Source of the DNA: Galaxea fascicularis | Lineage: Eukaryota; Cnidaria; Anthozoa; Scleractinia; Euphylliidae | DNA length: 64,000 nt | NCBI GenBank assembly: GCA_948470475.1 | Contig: OX419346.1 | Coordinates: 12,182,843 to 12,246,842 of the forward strand | Direction of reading: 5' to 3' | In this document: piece after piece, positions 21,736 to 32,714 of the stretch | Layout: every line of letters begins with the position of its first letter | Numbering within the stretch: position 1 is the stretch's first letter | Notes under the pieces: generated by a model | What the model saw: only the letters and a program-made list of their open reading frames with translations | The model's database searches: none | Told to the model about the DNA's origin: nothing | Position numbers and translations under genes: made by a program

Positions 21736-22997
21736 TCACGGCTCAGTGGAAATGGCTAGCTCTTCTGCTACTCGCTGTCGCTGTAAAATGTCGTCAATCA
21801 TGGCGACTTCATCGTTTTCCACGAGTCTGCCACTTTTTTGGAGAACACTTAGGCGGGAGAAATAACTCGTGATTTGCTGGTTTGTTAACCATTCTGACCG
21901 TTGAAACATTTTGTTTCCATCCGTGGTCCACATGTTTCTAAGCTGAGAAGAGACTTCTGCTGGATTTAGTTTTTGTCCAGTTTCTTCACCCTTACGGAAT
22001 ATCTTGTTCAAGAAGTCTTTCACAGATTTAGTGAAACGCACTGTCGCTCTCAGTTTCTTTAAGGCCCATCCCCTTTCGCAGCCTTGACGATAAAACTCCT
22101 TCTCCTCCTCCTTCTCTTTACCAATATCTAGGCTTTCAGACTTCTGGCTGGTAGAGCCTTTCACAGTACCCACTGTGACACATTTTGAAGCCCACTTGGG
22201 CTTAATGTCATCATAGGCACTCTCTTTATGTACATGATAACAATGCTTCCCGGTATCAAGATGATTTTCCAGACTTGCTAGAGACGAACAATTTCACACA
22301 TCCAATCTCAGGGCATGCAAATCCTCGCTTTAGATGTTGGTTGTGAACATTTGTAGAGGCGCTTTCCTTTCCAGTTTCTTTTCGTGGGTGGAATTTTTCT
22401 TTCACCTTCCTCAGAGCACCTGCATTAACTTCTGGGTTGCTAAACTGTTCATGTACAACCAATCCAGTCTCATTCTGTACCCTTGCCATTTTTTTAAATC
22501 TTGCGAACGTATCAGCTTGCCTTTGCCAATCCCATACGCTTTCCACACTCTAATTCCTAACCTCTGAAACTCGAACTTATTCAAAGACTGCACCCCTGGC
22601 CATCTGTGCTGCTTAATTACTTGTTTCCTTGCATCTATGCTGACAACAGATGTACGCCACCATAGGAATCTAATGCTGAGTTGATGTCATTTCCTCCATT
22701 CAAGTACCTACGCATGTGGCTTTTCATGGTGGCTATGCGACGATCACAAATATCTTTTCCAGGCTGAGGATCACTAAAATTGTATCGTCAGGTTTGGATT
22801 CTCACCCTCTTAGAAATTCCTGGAATAGTTAACATCAAAGGTGCGCAATGGTAGCACCCCGCGTTATCTGACCTCAAGAATGCTTCTTGAATTCCTGGAT
22901 GCATTTGCTTCAGTTGCTTGAGAACATCTTCAAAGATAGAAGCAACAGCAAGCCAGTTTTGGTTACAGTTGTCAAACACATGGACAAACGTCTTTAC
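21736..22997 (-). pseudogene. Copy 1, C-terminal exons with DDE-like core and C2H2 finger
   Basis: After an AG acceptor (22998-22999) the minus strand encodes FVHVFDNCNQNWLAVASIF, FLRSDNAGCYHCAP, FSDPQPGKDICDRR and ATMKSHMRRYLNGGNDI. Then come a C2H2-like finger (FACPEIGCVKLF ... LENHLDTGKHC), GWALKKLRATVRF, and a tail ending WLTNQQITSYFSRLSVLQKS. The D-N-A-G-C-Y-H and SDPQ-GK blocks recur in a large cnidarian repeat-encoded family and look like acidic positions of a DDE nuclease. The reading is broken by a TGA just before RYNFSDPQ and by at least three frameshifts (near 22650, 22500 and 22260). It is the 3' end of a gene starting at 39612. Confidence 0.75.
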
Positions 22998-23179
22998 CTA
23001 AGGAAGGGAAAGAAAGAATGCTAGAATTTAGAGATTCAGCCATTACTGGTTACGGTTAGTCTAGCTGAATTAATGCCTAGTGATCATCATAGATCACCTC
23101 ATAGGAGGGCCTCTGCTATGACTCAGTGTCCACGTCTTTCAGATGCAGTTTCTGGAGCACACATGCTATCGGCATTTTA

Positions 23180-23562
23180 CATGGAATGTGCGACCAATCC
23201 ATGGATTTGAATTCAGGAAAAAAAGAGAACAGTTTTTAACAGTAACGTGTTTTAGTGACATGACTCTAAACAAAATCATGTTGAGCACCTCAAGCTCTTT
23301 GTTCTCATTTTGCGTAATTGCCAGGGCCGTCCCTTTTTCCCGTACCACTCGGCCTGTGTTTCCCTGAAGCGCACTGGTAAGTACTTCATAGCCCAGTCCA
23401 TTATAACTAACACTTGTATTGGCGCCATATTATCCAGGATGTTGGTCTTTGCAGCTTCCTGGTGTGCTGTTCTCATTGTATGGGCTTTCCAATCTTCAAT
23501 TTTCTTGACAGTGTACTCAACATGGTGGGCAATTTCCTCTCGTTGCTCTTTCTCATGGAATA
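23180..23562 (-). pseudogene. Copy 1, exon with the MDWAMKYLP block
   Basis: The frame reads KEQREEIAHHVEYTVKKIED, WKAHTMRTAHQE, IQVLVIMDWAMKYLPVRFRE and WYGKKG. It then loses phase and continues in another frame with AITQNENKELEVLNMILF. In the family this block precedes 'GLSWHI' and the next exon, and its Asp (MDWAMKY) is the probable first catalytic acid. The frameshift after WYGKKG shows the gene is dead. Confidence 0.7.
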
Positions 23563-23696
23563 GGCAGCAGAAGAAGATGAACGAAGGGAAATTAAATAAT
23601 ATATGTGCTCTCATTAAGAATAACTTCAAATTTTCAATTCCGCTTTGCAAAAATATGCCAGAGGCATTCTAGAAAACAATAACTAAAAAAGCATAC

Positions 23697-23958
23697 CTCA
23701 AGTGTACGTTATCAGACGAAATGGCTGATTCGATTTCCGCCAGTGAGGTTTTCATGGCCTCACAGCGATCACAGATTACATCATGATCATGAAGGCACTT
23801 CTGTTGGAATTCTGGCATACTCTCAGACAGAGCATGAGTCCTGCAATGATCAGCGCATTGGCTTTCGTGTTGAACGTGGAGTTTGTAGTCAGTTTTGATG
23901 TAGCTTTTTGCATTTTTGAGCTTTTCTTGCTGCTCTTTTACCCAGGTCTTTGGCATCC
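23697..23958 (-). pseudogene. Copy 1, Cys/His-rich exon
   Basis: Bounded by AG (23959-23960) and GAG|GTATGC (23696-23695). It encodes KNAKSYIKTDYKLHVQHESQ, then CADHCRTHALSE and CLHDHDVICDRCEAMK. The C-H-C-C pattern matches the same region of copy 2 (HCSVFALSD ... CDHSHDEVCEQCESL). Open throughout. Confidence 0.75.
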
Positions 23959-24123
23959 CTGAGTACATGAACAATGAAAAATCACCTCATCAAATAGCCC
24001 CTATCACAATGTCAGCCATCTTTGCATTGTTATGAGGATCAGAATTATTTTTAGTTCATCTGTCATGTAATTCCAGACTTTTCTAGAATTATCTCATAAT
24101 CAGTAATATTCCAAAAATAGCTT

Positions 24124-24830
24124 TGTTGTGACTCAGCAGTTTCCAAAAATAGTACACCTTGTAAAGCACTATAAATAGTAATGGCACATTCTAGATACTT
24201 GAAGAAAAAGTATAAAAGCAGGCTTCTAAGTAACAGAAAAAACTCTCTTGCCCGAGGGCTTACCCTCGTGGCCGACTGATTGAAGTTATGCTATGGATGC
24301 TATATGATGTTTTGAGATTCGGGACTTCGTTCCCTGTTTGTGATTTCCAAGTGATGTTGTGTGACAAGTGACAACTGAAGGGATTTTCCTGTTCGTATGT
24401 GATTGTGGAGTGCGATACTGTGAAGAAGCTATAACCTATATCCGAAGAGAAGAAAGAGACGATAGCAGAAAAGAGAAAGAGTTCAGAGTTTCTTATGAAG
24501 TCCTCCGTACGAGTTTGTGTGCTCAGAGAAGCCAGTGAGTGGAAAGAATCCAGTGTATCAAGAAAGTCAAGAATTGTTGTCTCAAGTTGGTGGATTGATT
24601 TGGAGTTCAAAGTGAATGAAAGACACTAAGCCTGTTTTACGAACTGCTTAACGTAATCTTTAACCCAACTAGCTAACTCTGACAGTGTATAACTAAATAA
24701 ACGATAGTTGAAAGGGTAACTGCTCATTGTCACACTTTTGTTGCGTGCCTTATATCGTACTCGGGAGCTCTTTTCATTTATGTCTTGTTGGCGGACACCT
24801 CTTGGTTATTCCCGCACGTAACAGCATGAG
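24124..24830. other. Unassigned intronic sequence of copy 1
   Basis: Lies between copy 1 exons. The end near 24828 reads ...CCCGCACGTAACA, the mirror of a common LTR start (TGTTACGTGCGGG), and AATAAA lies near 24697. I could not find a matching opposite end or a flanking duplication, so a solo LTR remains only a possibility. Confidence 0.25.
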
Positions 24831-24839
24831 CTAAGTAAA

Positions 24840-25575
24840 TGACAGAAAATAATAAAAAAGTGGTCTCTTGGAGGGCAAACATTTGCAAAATTGATGAAAT
24901 TTAAACTGAAATGAAATAATTTACGACAAATTTAAGTAGCAACCAGAAATGGCCATTGTACTGACCTGTGCGGAAAATGTTTGATCATTGTCTTATCCAA
25001 AAACGGTTACCTTTTGCCAAATAGTTTGGGCCAAAGTCAACTATTTAAATAACCTTTTTTTGTAAATATTAATGCTCGGAAAACCCAACCTGAAACAACT
25101 GCGATCGTGCAGGAATCGACTGTGAATCCCCTTGTTAGGCCCCTGAGTGACAACGCGACTTTTCTGTTTTCCCACGAATACTTTGCAGCCCGCAAAGATG
25201 ACGAACAGCGTGAATAAGGGTGACAAACATTCTGTGGTTTCTGGGAACACAAAAGCAGTCCCCTTTGGAGAAAATTATTATAGTGGTAAATACGAAAAAT
25301 ATACAAGGACTAACAAAAATGAAAATTGTCTTGGACTTCTATCACAGAAAGGGGCGGGGGCACACATAGCTACGGTTATGGCTGACCACTGGGTGGCTTA
25401 AAAATTACCACAAACAGACAACTGTTGCTTAGATGCGTGGGCAAGGCTGTTAGGTCGGCTTCAGACAGCCTACCTCAGGTGTACCATGCCTAGTGAAATC
25501 AAGTTCGACTTTGACATTCGGTATGGTTACTCTACAAACCAAACACCCCCTTATTACAGGTACTTAGGTTGGATA
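24840..25575. other. Intronic sequence of copy 1, nothing recognised
   Basis: Between the exons at 25581 and 23958. No coding motif or repeat structure was recognised. Confidence 0.35.
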
Positions 25576-25580
25576 ATTAC

Positions 25581-25685
25581 CTCCTTCGGTTGATAATGTT
25601 TCAGCGACATCCTGCAAGGTTTGAATTGCTGTGGCACCCTCTGTGGTAGTGTTGTCTAAACCAGCCAGGCTTTTCTTTTCAGATA
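25581..25685 (-). pseudogene. Copy 1, short exon KSLAGLDNTTTEG
   Basis: Bounded by TAG| (25686-25687) and GGAG|GTAATT (25580-25579). It encodes SEKKSLAGLDNTTTEGATA, then IQTLQDVAETLSTEG. This is the counterpart of KSLQGLDYFAADGARAFKDL in copy 2, where it is part of a longer exon. Too short to judge alone, but its position between matching exons supports it. Confidence 0.7.
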
Positions 25686-25949
25686 CTACGCAAACGAAAG
25701 CCCTCAGTACGAAAGAGTAATTAATATGTACATTAGAGACAGAACTTCTTGATATGATTTTGAACTAAGTAAACACATAACAAATAGTCTTCTGGTTCTT
25801 AATCTAGAGTTTTCAGCAGGTCGTCATTAATATTGACGCTGACTCTTGGGAAGTATAAGATTGGGAGCGGTACACGGTTTACCCTTGGTAACCCCCATAC
25901 AGGTTCTGCTTTATTAGATTTTTGGATCTGATCATTTCGGTTGTTAAGA

Positions 25950-26205
25950 TGTCCCAGAAGAAAAAGTAAACAACATTCAAACTTAAAACACGAAATATGG
26001 GGAAAATTCCTGGCAAAAACAGATGATGATAATATATTTGGACTGTTTGTGGTACGTAGCTTGAGTATGTTGAATAGTGATGATCTTCCCAAAGGTGCAA
26101 ACTCCTCTTCTTTACAGAATGTAATGTAAAGATCAACCAGCCTTGATGAAGTTACTGTTCGCACTACATTGGGAATTTCCAATGACTGCTTATCTGACAA
26201 CTTAA
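25950..26205 (-). pseudogene. Copy 1, second half of the exon split by the TTAA element
   Basis: Starting at the TTAA (26202-26205) the minus strand reads LSDKQSLEIPNVVRTVTSSR, then LVDLYITFCKEEEFAPLGRS. It matches KLSSGKLIEIPNVIRTMIPQ / HYCEETNFKPFNERT in copy 2. The other half of this exon, ending ...TKTL-K, is at 37135, 10.9 kb away. Removing the element and one TTAA restores a single reading frame across the join. The 3' boundary of the exon is uncertain, since the expected donor near LFNILK is not clear. Confidence 0.8.
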
Positions 26206-26705
26206 GAACGGCTGACTGTTAGGATCAAGAAACACCGGTCAACGGCCCATTTGGCAAATCGCTCATATTTTTCCCAAAGATACCCTTAGATGACCTATTT
26301 CTAAAAATCATATTAAAAGGTTCCAGCGAATTTTTATTTTTGAGAAATTCGGGAAAATTTGAAAACGCGGTGAAAGTGCAGTTTTTCGTTCAATAAAATG
26401 CCCGAAATAAGGTGCGAGGACGAAGGGCTGCTAAATTCTTAAAATATATTCAGTTGGCTTCAAACTTCGCACAAATATAGAAAAATCATTCTAATTTATT
26501 CTTCGTTTCAAACTTATCTCAGATATGTTGTTATAGTGGTTTTGTCAGCCATTTTAAGCGTGTTAAACATGGCGGCAAAATTTAGGTCAAGTTTAAAAGC
26601 ATAAAAATGCATCTGGTACCTCACTTTTCGATTACTTCACTTTACAGCCTAAAAATATCATTATTAAACATTTTCCATGCCACGTTTCATGCTCAAACTC
26701 GTAGT
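26206..26705. repeat. Left inverted arm of the 10.9-kb element
   Basis: Matches 36630-37134 in inverse orientation over about 500 bp. Identity is high to about 26690 and fades after TTTCATGCTC. Confidence 0.85.
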
Positions 26706-26709
26706 ATTT

Positions 26710-27990
26710 CCCTTTAAGAAAAACGAAAATCTGTATCAATATTAGCCGCAATTGACACAGTGTTAATAAGTATGAACTAGAGTTCCAATGAATTTGAATG
26801 GGGCATAGAAAATGCTAACATTGATTAAAATCCCGTCAATTCACTGTTAGCATAATAACATAATGTCCACTACATGAAACCCGTTTTTAGACGTAGTTTA
26901 GAAACCTTGCGTTTTTTTGGTTAATATCCTATCCGCCATCGTCTCTAGTTTGTCGTCGGGTGAAATTGCCTTTAACTAAACAACACTGTTGTTATTACAA
27001 CCCTAAGAGTCGATAAGAGATTTCCTGGAACCTTAGTGTTTTTCACACCTCACTAAAATGCTTTCAGTTCGTTAAAACTCAATAATGAGCCTGTCATGAA
27101 GTCAAGAGCAGACTTCTTGTTTCCACTTAGAAACACTTTATATGTCTGTAGTATAACTTCAAGAAGAGCCATATATATAACAGTCGATTACATCATACCT
27201 ATTTCTAAAACACTATTTATAGTAGTAAGAACATTCTAGACACTCATGATGTGATATCCTTAAAATAACTGAACAGAATGTTCAGGAATAAGGAGAAGTT
27301 TCTAGCACAGCTTATGAAATAGTGACGTGGCAGTTCAATGTTCTAAATTGTTCTCTAGTTTTCTGGAAACTTCGTTACAGAGCCATATTGGATTGCTGTT
27401 TTGCTATTTAAAAGGCCATAAGTTGATCGATGTTACATGTAAATATCTTGAAGCTAATAACAGGGCCTTATCCTAATTCGGTAAACAACAAAGCTTGGCA
27501 GAAGTTCAAGTGGTCGAAAGACAAAATGTATTACCAGTACAATTAAAAAATTCAAACCGTGGTCATCAAAAGTGTACTTGTAAAAATGTAGTGGCAAGTT
27601 CCAAACAAATTACAACTGAATAAACAAATTGGAAACAAGAAGTTTAACACAGTCCGACCCCAAACAGGATTTTAATACGGCTCATTTGTTGCCGAAAATC
27701 TTACAGGAAACGTACCTAAAAGCCGTTGATTCCCCTCGATACTACTCCATATCTGTTTAAAGCGCCCAACCTTTCTGCTTTAGCCAGGAATAATCTCTTC
27801 AATATACCGTGCTGTGTGGTTGACATTTGAAGCTCGGTAAAAGAGTCACACAATTGTACTACCAACCTAGTCATGCTATTACTGCTCTTGCGTGCAACTT
27901 ATAGAAAGCGATTAAAAGTTAAAGTAGCGACATTAGATTGGAATGTGCTTTTAAAAGTTGTCATATCCCGGAGCAGTTGTATCTTGTATT
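26710..27990. other. 5' region of the 10.9-kb element, no gene recognised
   Basis: Between the left arm and the first exon of copy 2. Expected to hold that gene's promoter. Nothing more specific can be supported. Confidence 0.35.
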
Positions 27991-27993
27991 TGA

Positions 27994-28189
27994 ATGGCTT
28001 TTAGTTGTAGCTCCAGTTCACTACTGAGCAATCCTAGCCCCTGCTGGCTCTCAAGTGATTATCCGTCCCAGCTTGAATGTGTTGCTGTCAAGGACTGTAG
28101 GAAAGATGTGACTGGGCACTTGAGTAGTCTTAAACTCAGCACCGATGAAGGTGTAGGGACGGAAGTGAACTTGCTGTTAGCTAGAGCCG
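27994..28189 (+). pseudogene. Copy 2, first exon
   Basis: ATG at 27994 (ATTTGA-ATG-GCT), ending at GCCG|GTAAGT. It encodes MAFSCSSSSLLSNPS, then VKDCRKDVTGHLSSLKLSTD. The position and phase fit the next exon (a split Gly codon). The domain corresponds to the first exon of copy 1, which has CKRDIQVHLQRLNVS at the same place. Confidence 0.65.
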
Positions 28190-28281
28190 GTAAGTAGCTT
28201 GTTAGAAGCAAATAGCCTTTGTGCGATGTTATGAATGCATTTGCGTGTGAAGAGAATTTCTACTAAAGTAATTGTTTTCAG

Positions 28282-28500
28282 GGATTTTCTCACCGGAAGA
28301 AAGGCATTATAACCTGAATATTTGTCCACACCATAGAGCCGACTTCGGTATTCGCTGGTGGACAAGAAAACCCCTTTGCACAGTTCCTGCTGAATTAGTA
28401 GTCCATAAATCCAAGAATGCCAGGGGAAGTCATTGTGTGGATAGCAGGCAATCTGAGTATATTTTTAAAAACAGCAACACACTTATTCCAGTTGGATCAC
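28282..28500 (+). pseudogene. Copy 2, second exon with CPHHR and PVGS motifs
   Basis: After TTTTCAG| (28280-28281) the frame reads IFSPEERHYNLNICPHHRAD, FGIRWW, KPLCTVP and FKNSNTLIPVGS, ending at C|GTAAGTT. The order ICP-HR-D-GI-W ... C--P ... PVGS is conserved in this family and matches VCPKHRDDLGLSW ... CAHPLHP in copy 1. Probably a small zinc-binding module. Open throughout. Confidence 0.75.
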
Positions 28501-28756
28501 GTAAGTTAAACATAGGCCAGAGTTAACCAAACGGTTGACACATTTAGAATAAATATTGACGAAAAGTTAACTGAACAACGTTTAATTTCTATATTGCAAA
28601 ATTACGAAACTTATCTTGAGGACCTAGTGATCAGCGGTCTTGCCAATTTTCCACCTATTTGGAGGGTATCCAAAGTTAATCTCATTAAAGGTAATTGGTT
28701 GAACAAAGTTCAGCCTGCCTGTAAATATTCTGTGACGAGAGCTTCGCGGGATAGTA

Positions 28757-29238
28757 CAGTGAAACCTGTACTAAGCGAAAACACTTGGGGTCCATTCGAA
28801 ACAGGTTCTAATATGTTGTAAAATAATAGTTAATTATTAACCCTTTTGTAACAACATGTAAACAGAGTGTAAGATGAAAGACTAGCATATACAGTCGAAC
28901 CTCTTGTAAAAGACCACCTCCCGTAAGCGCTTACGGGAGGTTCGACTGTAGTACAATGTCCAGACAATCAATGCATCAATCTGGAATAATCACTGCACAG
29001 CTTAAAAAATGCTGATCATTGAACAATGTTTAAGGGGTCTCAGCTGAAAACGCCCTTGAAGTGTCCGCTTACGGCAGGGACAGTGCAAAGTTTTGCGTCT
29101 GTTTAACAGAGGTGTCTGCCAAATGCAAATTTATTTTACAATAAATGTAGGAAGAAAATTTTGGGACTCGATCAATGTGGTGTCCATTAATAGATGGTGT
29201 CCGCTTAATATGGAGTTCGCTTAATACAGGTTTCACCG
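28757..29238. mobile_element. pogo/Tigger-like MITE with TA duplication
   Basis: Inverted ends CAGTGAAACCTGTACTAAGC (28757) and its mirror ending at 29238, flanked by TA (28755-28756 and 29239-29240). The CAGTGAAACC start with an AAGCG block is typical of pogo/Tigger elements. The 482-bp interior has no transposase. It lies in an intron of copy 2. Confidence 0.75.
28892..28948. mobile_element. 57-bp nested palindrome flanked by TA
   Basis: CAGTCGAACCTC opens at 28892 and mirrors at 28948, with TA on both sides and an inner palindrome CCGTAAGCGCTTACGG. It lies inside the pogo-like MITE and has a related terminus, so it looks like a tiny secondary insertion or a fold-back end. Confidence 0.55.
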
Positions 29239-29539
29239 TAGCTGTTTTGAAGCTATTGTGAGAACAACCGTGTGGCACAGGCTACCCTAGTAATCAACAT
29301 TGTACAAGCGCCGTCTACGCGGATTCCGGTTGCTTTCGGGAACGCATCTTGTGTTGTTTCTTCTTTCTAGATTGCCTCACTTGGCTCCGAGGCTTGAGAG
29401 AATAAATTAAAACAAAAGAAACCACGGATGAATAGTCATTTTCTCTTGTTTTAGTCTCCTTAGAGCCAAGCTAGAATTTTAATAAATCGGAATTGGCCTA
29501 ACCCATCTTTATTTATTTTAATTTATTTCTTGTGCAACG

Positions 29540-29655
29540 AAGCTTTGAGCAAGCAGGCCCTCTTGAATCAGATGCGGGAGTCTGCTGCAGCCCCACCCAC
29601 GCCTGAGCCTGCCACTGAGGCTCCTTTGGAGGTCGAGTCACGTGAACTTGAAGGG
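29540..29655 (+). pseudogene. Copy 2, third exon
   Basis: The frame reads LSKQALLNQMRESAAAPPTP, then EPATEAPLEVESRELEG, ending at GGG|GTAAGT (donor 29656). It is a low-complexity Pro/Glu linker. It joins in phase 0 to the exon at 30786. The acceptor is uncertain; GAAG| just before 29540 is a candidate. Confidence 0.5.
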
Positions 29656-30119
29656 GTAAGTAGAAAATGACAACTGTTGATAGTGTACTCCCCAGAGTGC
29701 CTTTCTCGGCTAGTTTCCTATGAAGATGTTAAATTAAAAGATTCTCTGAAGTCTTCACTGTACCTTTATATTGTTGATCGTTGAGTTGTACGATTTGGGT
29801 ATGGGGTGGGGAGCGGTGGGTGCTGGAACTCTCTTAACAAGGTGATGGAGTTCAAGGGAAAAAATGTTATTGTGGTTCTTCTCAAGATGTTAGAGCAGAA
29901 AATGACAACAGTTTATTTTAGAGTATGTTGAGCTGGAAAATGAAATAGGAACTGTTTGTCACAAACTAAGTTTTATTTGTAGCCTCCCACGCAGAAGCTC
30001 TTTGTGGTCCTCACTCGTTCCTCAACAACGCGAAGCGCGGCATGAGATTAGTCCCAGAGAGCACCAATGTATCCTAAGAACAGATATTTGGAACAAACTG
30101 ATATTATTATTAACTAACT

Positions 30120-30533
30120 TAATTATATGGCTAGTTCTGTGAGAGGCCAAGGTGAACCAAAACCTGCGCTGTAATTGGCCACCCAAGCTTACAAAAAGGA
30201 GCTATCTTAAAGGGAAAGGAAAGGAAAAGGAAAGGAATCTGAGAAGAGTCACAACAAACGTGTGACTTTACAATGCTTTTTCTGTGTGGTGAGATCGGAC
30301 TTGTACAGGCGCCTCTGGCTGCCGCTATCAGTCCATTATTGATCTCACCCACTCCACCCAACCCATACAGCAGATAGATCACCACACCGGGGACTACGTC
30401 CCCTACTCTTTTCGAACAGTGTGTGAGTTCTTTAACGTCCCACAGATTATAGGAACAAGTGTTGTGAGACGGGACCTCCGGTTTTATCGTCCTTATCTGA
30501 GAAGACTAGAAAGTCGAACCATTTGTAGATGTT

Positions 30534-30565
<32 letters not shown>

Positions 30566-30645
30566 ATTCCGGCTGGGGTTTGAACCCGTGACCTCTCCCA
30601 CGGTAGTCCGATGCTCTACCAACTGAGCTAACCGGTCGGCGGTGA
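30120..30645 (-). mobile_element. tRNA-derived SINE
   Basis: The minus-strand head (30642-30569) has an A box (TAGCTCAGTTGG, 30619-30630) and a B box (GGTTCAAACCC, near 30577-30588), in a cloverleaf-like order but without a closing anticodon stem. The body continues to about 30120 with sequence I associate with a widespread cnidarian SINE (blocks GGTCCCGTCTCACAAC and GTGGGACGTTAAAGAAC). It lies in an intron of copy 2. Confidence 0.8.
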
Positions 30646-30785
30646 ACCACTCAGGATTACCCATCATGTCCAGCAAGACTTCCTCTCGGTCCATAAACAA
30701 GCAAAAAAAAACTGAGGCCAATATCCAGTCATCTTGACCGAACAAGCTTGGTCAATGGCCCATATGTATATCCTTTATCTTGTAG

Positions 30786-30863
30786 GAGCACATAGAAACA
30801 GGCCCTTCAAGTGCACAAAAGACTGACAGCGATATTTCATCCAACGGCCTCGAACTAAGCTGA
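30786..30863 (+). pseudogene. Copy 2, fourth exon, truncated by a LINE
   Basis: After TTGTAG| (30784-30785) the frame reads EHIETGPSSAQKTDSDISSN, then GLELS and TGA. Phase 0 matches the previous exon. About 18 bp after the stop the sequence turns into the 3' tail of a LINE, so the exon is interrupted here. Confidence 0.5.
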
Positions 30864-30880
30864 GAAGTCTTGAAATATCG

Positions 30881-32105
30881 TCAATCAATCAATCAATACT
30901 TTATTTGATAGAGCAGGTTGGGATTACAAAAAATTACTAATAAAGTAATAGTTGCATCGGCAGCTATGAGCTGATGTGGACCTGCTATGAGACTATCTAA
31001 GATATGTAAAATAGTTATAAACTAACAAAAAACAATCATGATTGCAATCACTCCAAAGCTTAGTTACAAGAAGGCTGCCATAGGTATAACTCAAGATAAA
31101 TAGTTAATAAATAATAGATAATGATAATAGTAATAGACTTAAATAGGGAACTTAATGAATCCTAATATTAATAGTAAATAAAGTCATCATTCTTGTTTGA
31201 GATTACAATGGCTTCCTTATTGAAGGAAAAATTAAGAATATCTTTTGAGTGTTTCCTAATTATTGCTTTAAACCCTTCTTTGCTAACATTACATGGTTTA
31301 GCTTTTTTATTTATAAAGTTCCATATATTTGTGCCTCTATATTGAAGGGAACTTCTGCCAAGTTCAGACTGCACCCTAATAATATTAAATTGATTACAAA
31401 ATCTTTGTGATCTGGATGATAATGAAAACATTTCTAAAATTTGGCTGGGAGCAGTCCCTGCAAAAATTTGATGCATCTTAAGTAACATACGCCTTTTATA
31501 CAAATAACTAATAGGGAGCCAGTTACACTGAAGCAAACATGAGCTGCTTTCTTGTGAAGAGGGAAGACGATTAATTATACGACATGCACGAGCGTGAATA
31601 TGATCTAAACTATTAAGTAATGATTGGGAACAATTTCCCCACACAGATATTCCATAAGTTATGCTTGGTATAATTGTTTTAAAATATATTTCTTCCAAAG
31701 TTGACTTAGGTAAGTATGACATTCTCCTCAGCGCACCAATTTTTTTGGAAAAAGAAACTTTAACAGTGTCTACTTGGGAGTGCCACGAGAGTTTATTATC
31801 AATTGTAATACCCAGACAGCTTGTAGAGTTGACAAGCTTCACAAAGCCAGAGCCAAATTGCAAAGGCTGCAAAGGGCCAATAAACTGCTGCTTTGCCAGA
31901 ATCATAGCTTCAGTTTTTAAAGGGTGAATAGTCAATTAGTTTAGACAGCTCCACTTAGATATCTGTGACATCATAACATTCAAAGATGAGATAACTTGGT
32001 CAATACTTAAACCAATTGTGTAAAGTGTAGTATCGTCAGCATACATCATCGACGAGCCATCTTTAACTTGATTAGGGAGGTCACACGAGAACGCAGATCC
32101 TGTCT
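30881..32105 (-). mobile_element. 5'-truncated non-LTR retrotransposon (LINE)
   Basis: The minus strand carries the end of a reverse transcriptase: MMYADDTTLY with the YADD catalytic motif (32043-32026), then KTEAMILAKQ, SCLGITIDNKLSWHSQV, a helical 'thumb', and a stop at 31168. A TAA interrupts the frame just before LTIHPLKTE. The 3' end finishes with a (TCAA)n/(TTGA)n tail at 30881-30897. The style (short repeat tail, YADDT, 'LG--ID--L-W--H') fits the CR1/L2/Jockey group. It is truncated near 32105 and lies in copy 2. Confidence 0.85.
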
Positions 32106-32686
32106 ATCATGTCCGGTGTTGCCAGCTTCAAGGCTATCTCAGGCTTCATACCTGGTCTTACAAGATATCGCTTTACTTTGGCCAACCTGCATCACCTGCA
32201 GTATGGACGCGGCGCTCCAGTAATGCACCAGCCCTCGCCAAAGATAAAGGTTTATCAACAGCAACTTAACCATTTCCTATCATTCATAACAAGCCCCCAT
32301 TTGGTACAAGATCTACCCTTCGGACAGAAAACCCTGAAGCTCTCGTCTGGTAAGCTGATAGAGATCCCAAACGTCATCCGAACAATGATACCGCAGAGAA
32401 TAGCACATCAGTATAGCCATTACTGTGAGGAGACAAACTTCAAACCATTTAACGAGCGAACCATGCTGCGTGTACTGGGAGAATGCAAAGCGTCTGTCCA
32501 GAAGTCTCTTCAGGGGCTCGACTATTTCGCTGCAGATGGTGCGCGTGCATTCAAAGATCTTGACAACCTAGTTCGCCAACTGGGTGATCTTGGTCTGGGA
32601 AACGAGTGGCAAGTACAACACGTCGAGCTGCTAAAAGCCGCCAAATCATACATTAAAGGAGATTTCAAGTTAATGCTATTTGTAAA
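32106..32686 (+). pseudogene. Copy 2, exon encoding the N-terminal helical domain
   Basis: Resumes directly after the LINE with LSIMSGVASFKAISGFIPGL, YQQQLNHFLSFITSPHLVQD, FGQKTLKLSSGKLIEIPNVI, KSLQGLDYFAADGARAFKDL and ends around KSYIKGDFK. Each block has a partner in copy 1 (EMIPGLTKWQID, FVDFIASPYYLQD, YGTKTLK|LSDK...). The expected donor after GDFK is changed (AAG-TTAATG), so splicing here may be lost. Confidence 0.75.
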
Positions 32687-32714
32687 TGTGACGTTGGCTT
32701 TGCGAAGCGATGTT

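Noticed and set aside
24124..24828. Possible solo LTR ending ...CGCACGTAACA
   Set aside because: No matching TG start with a flanking duplication and no internal retroelement sequence; kept only as an unassigned stretch.
30563..30645. A possible tRNA gene on the minus strand
   Set aside because: A and B boxes are good, but the anticodon stem does not close and a long SINE body follows, so it is a tRNA-derived SINE head.
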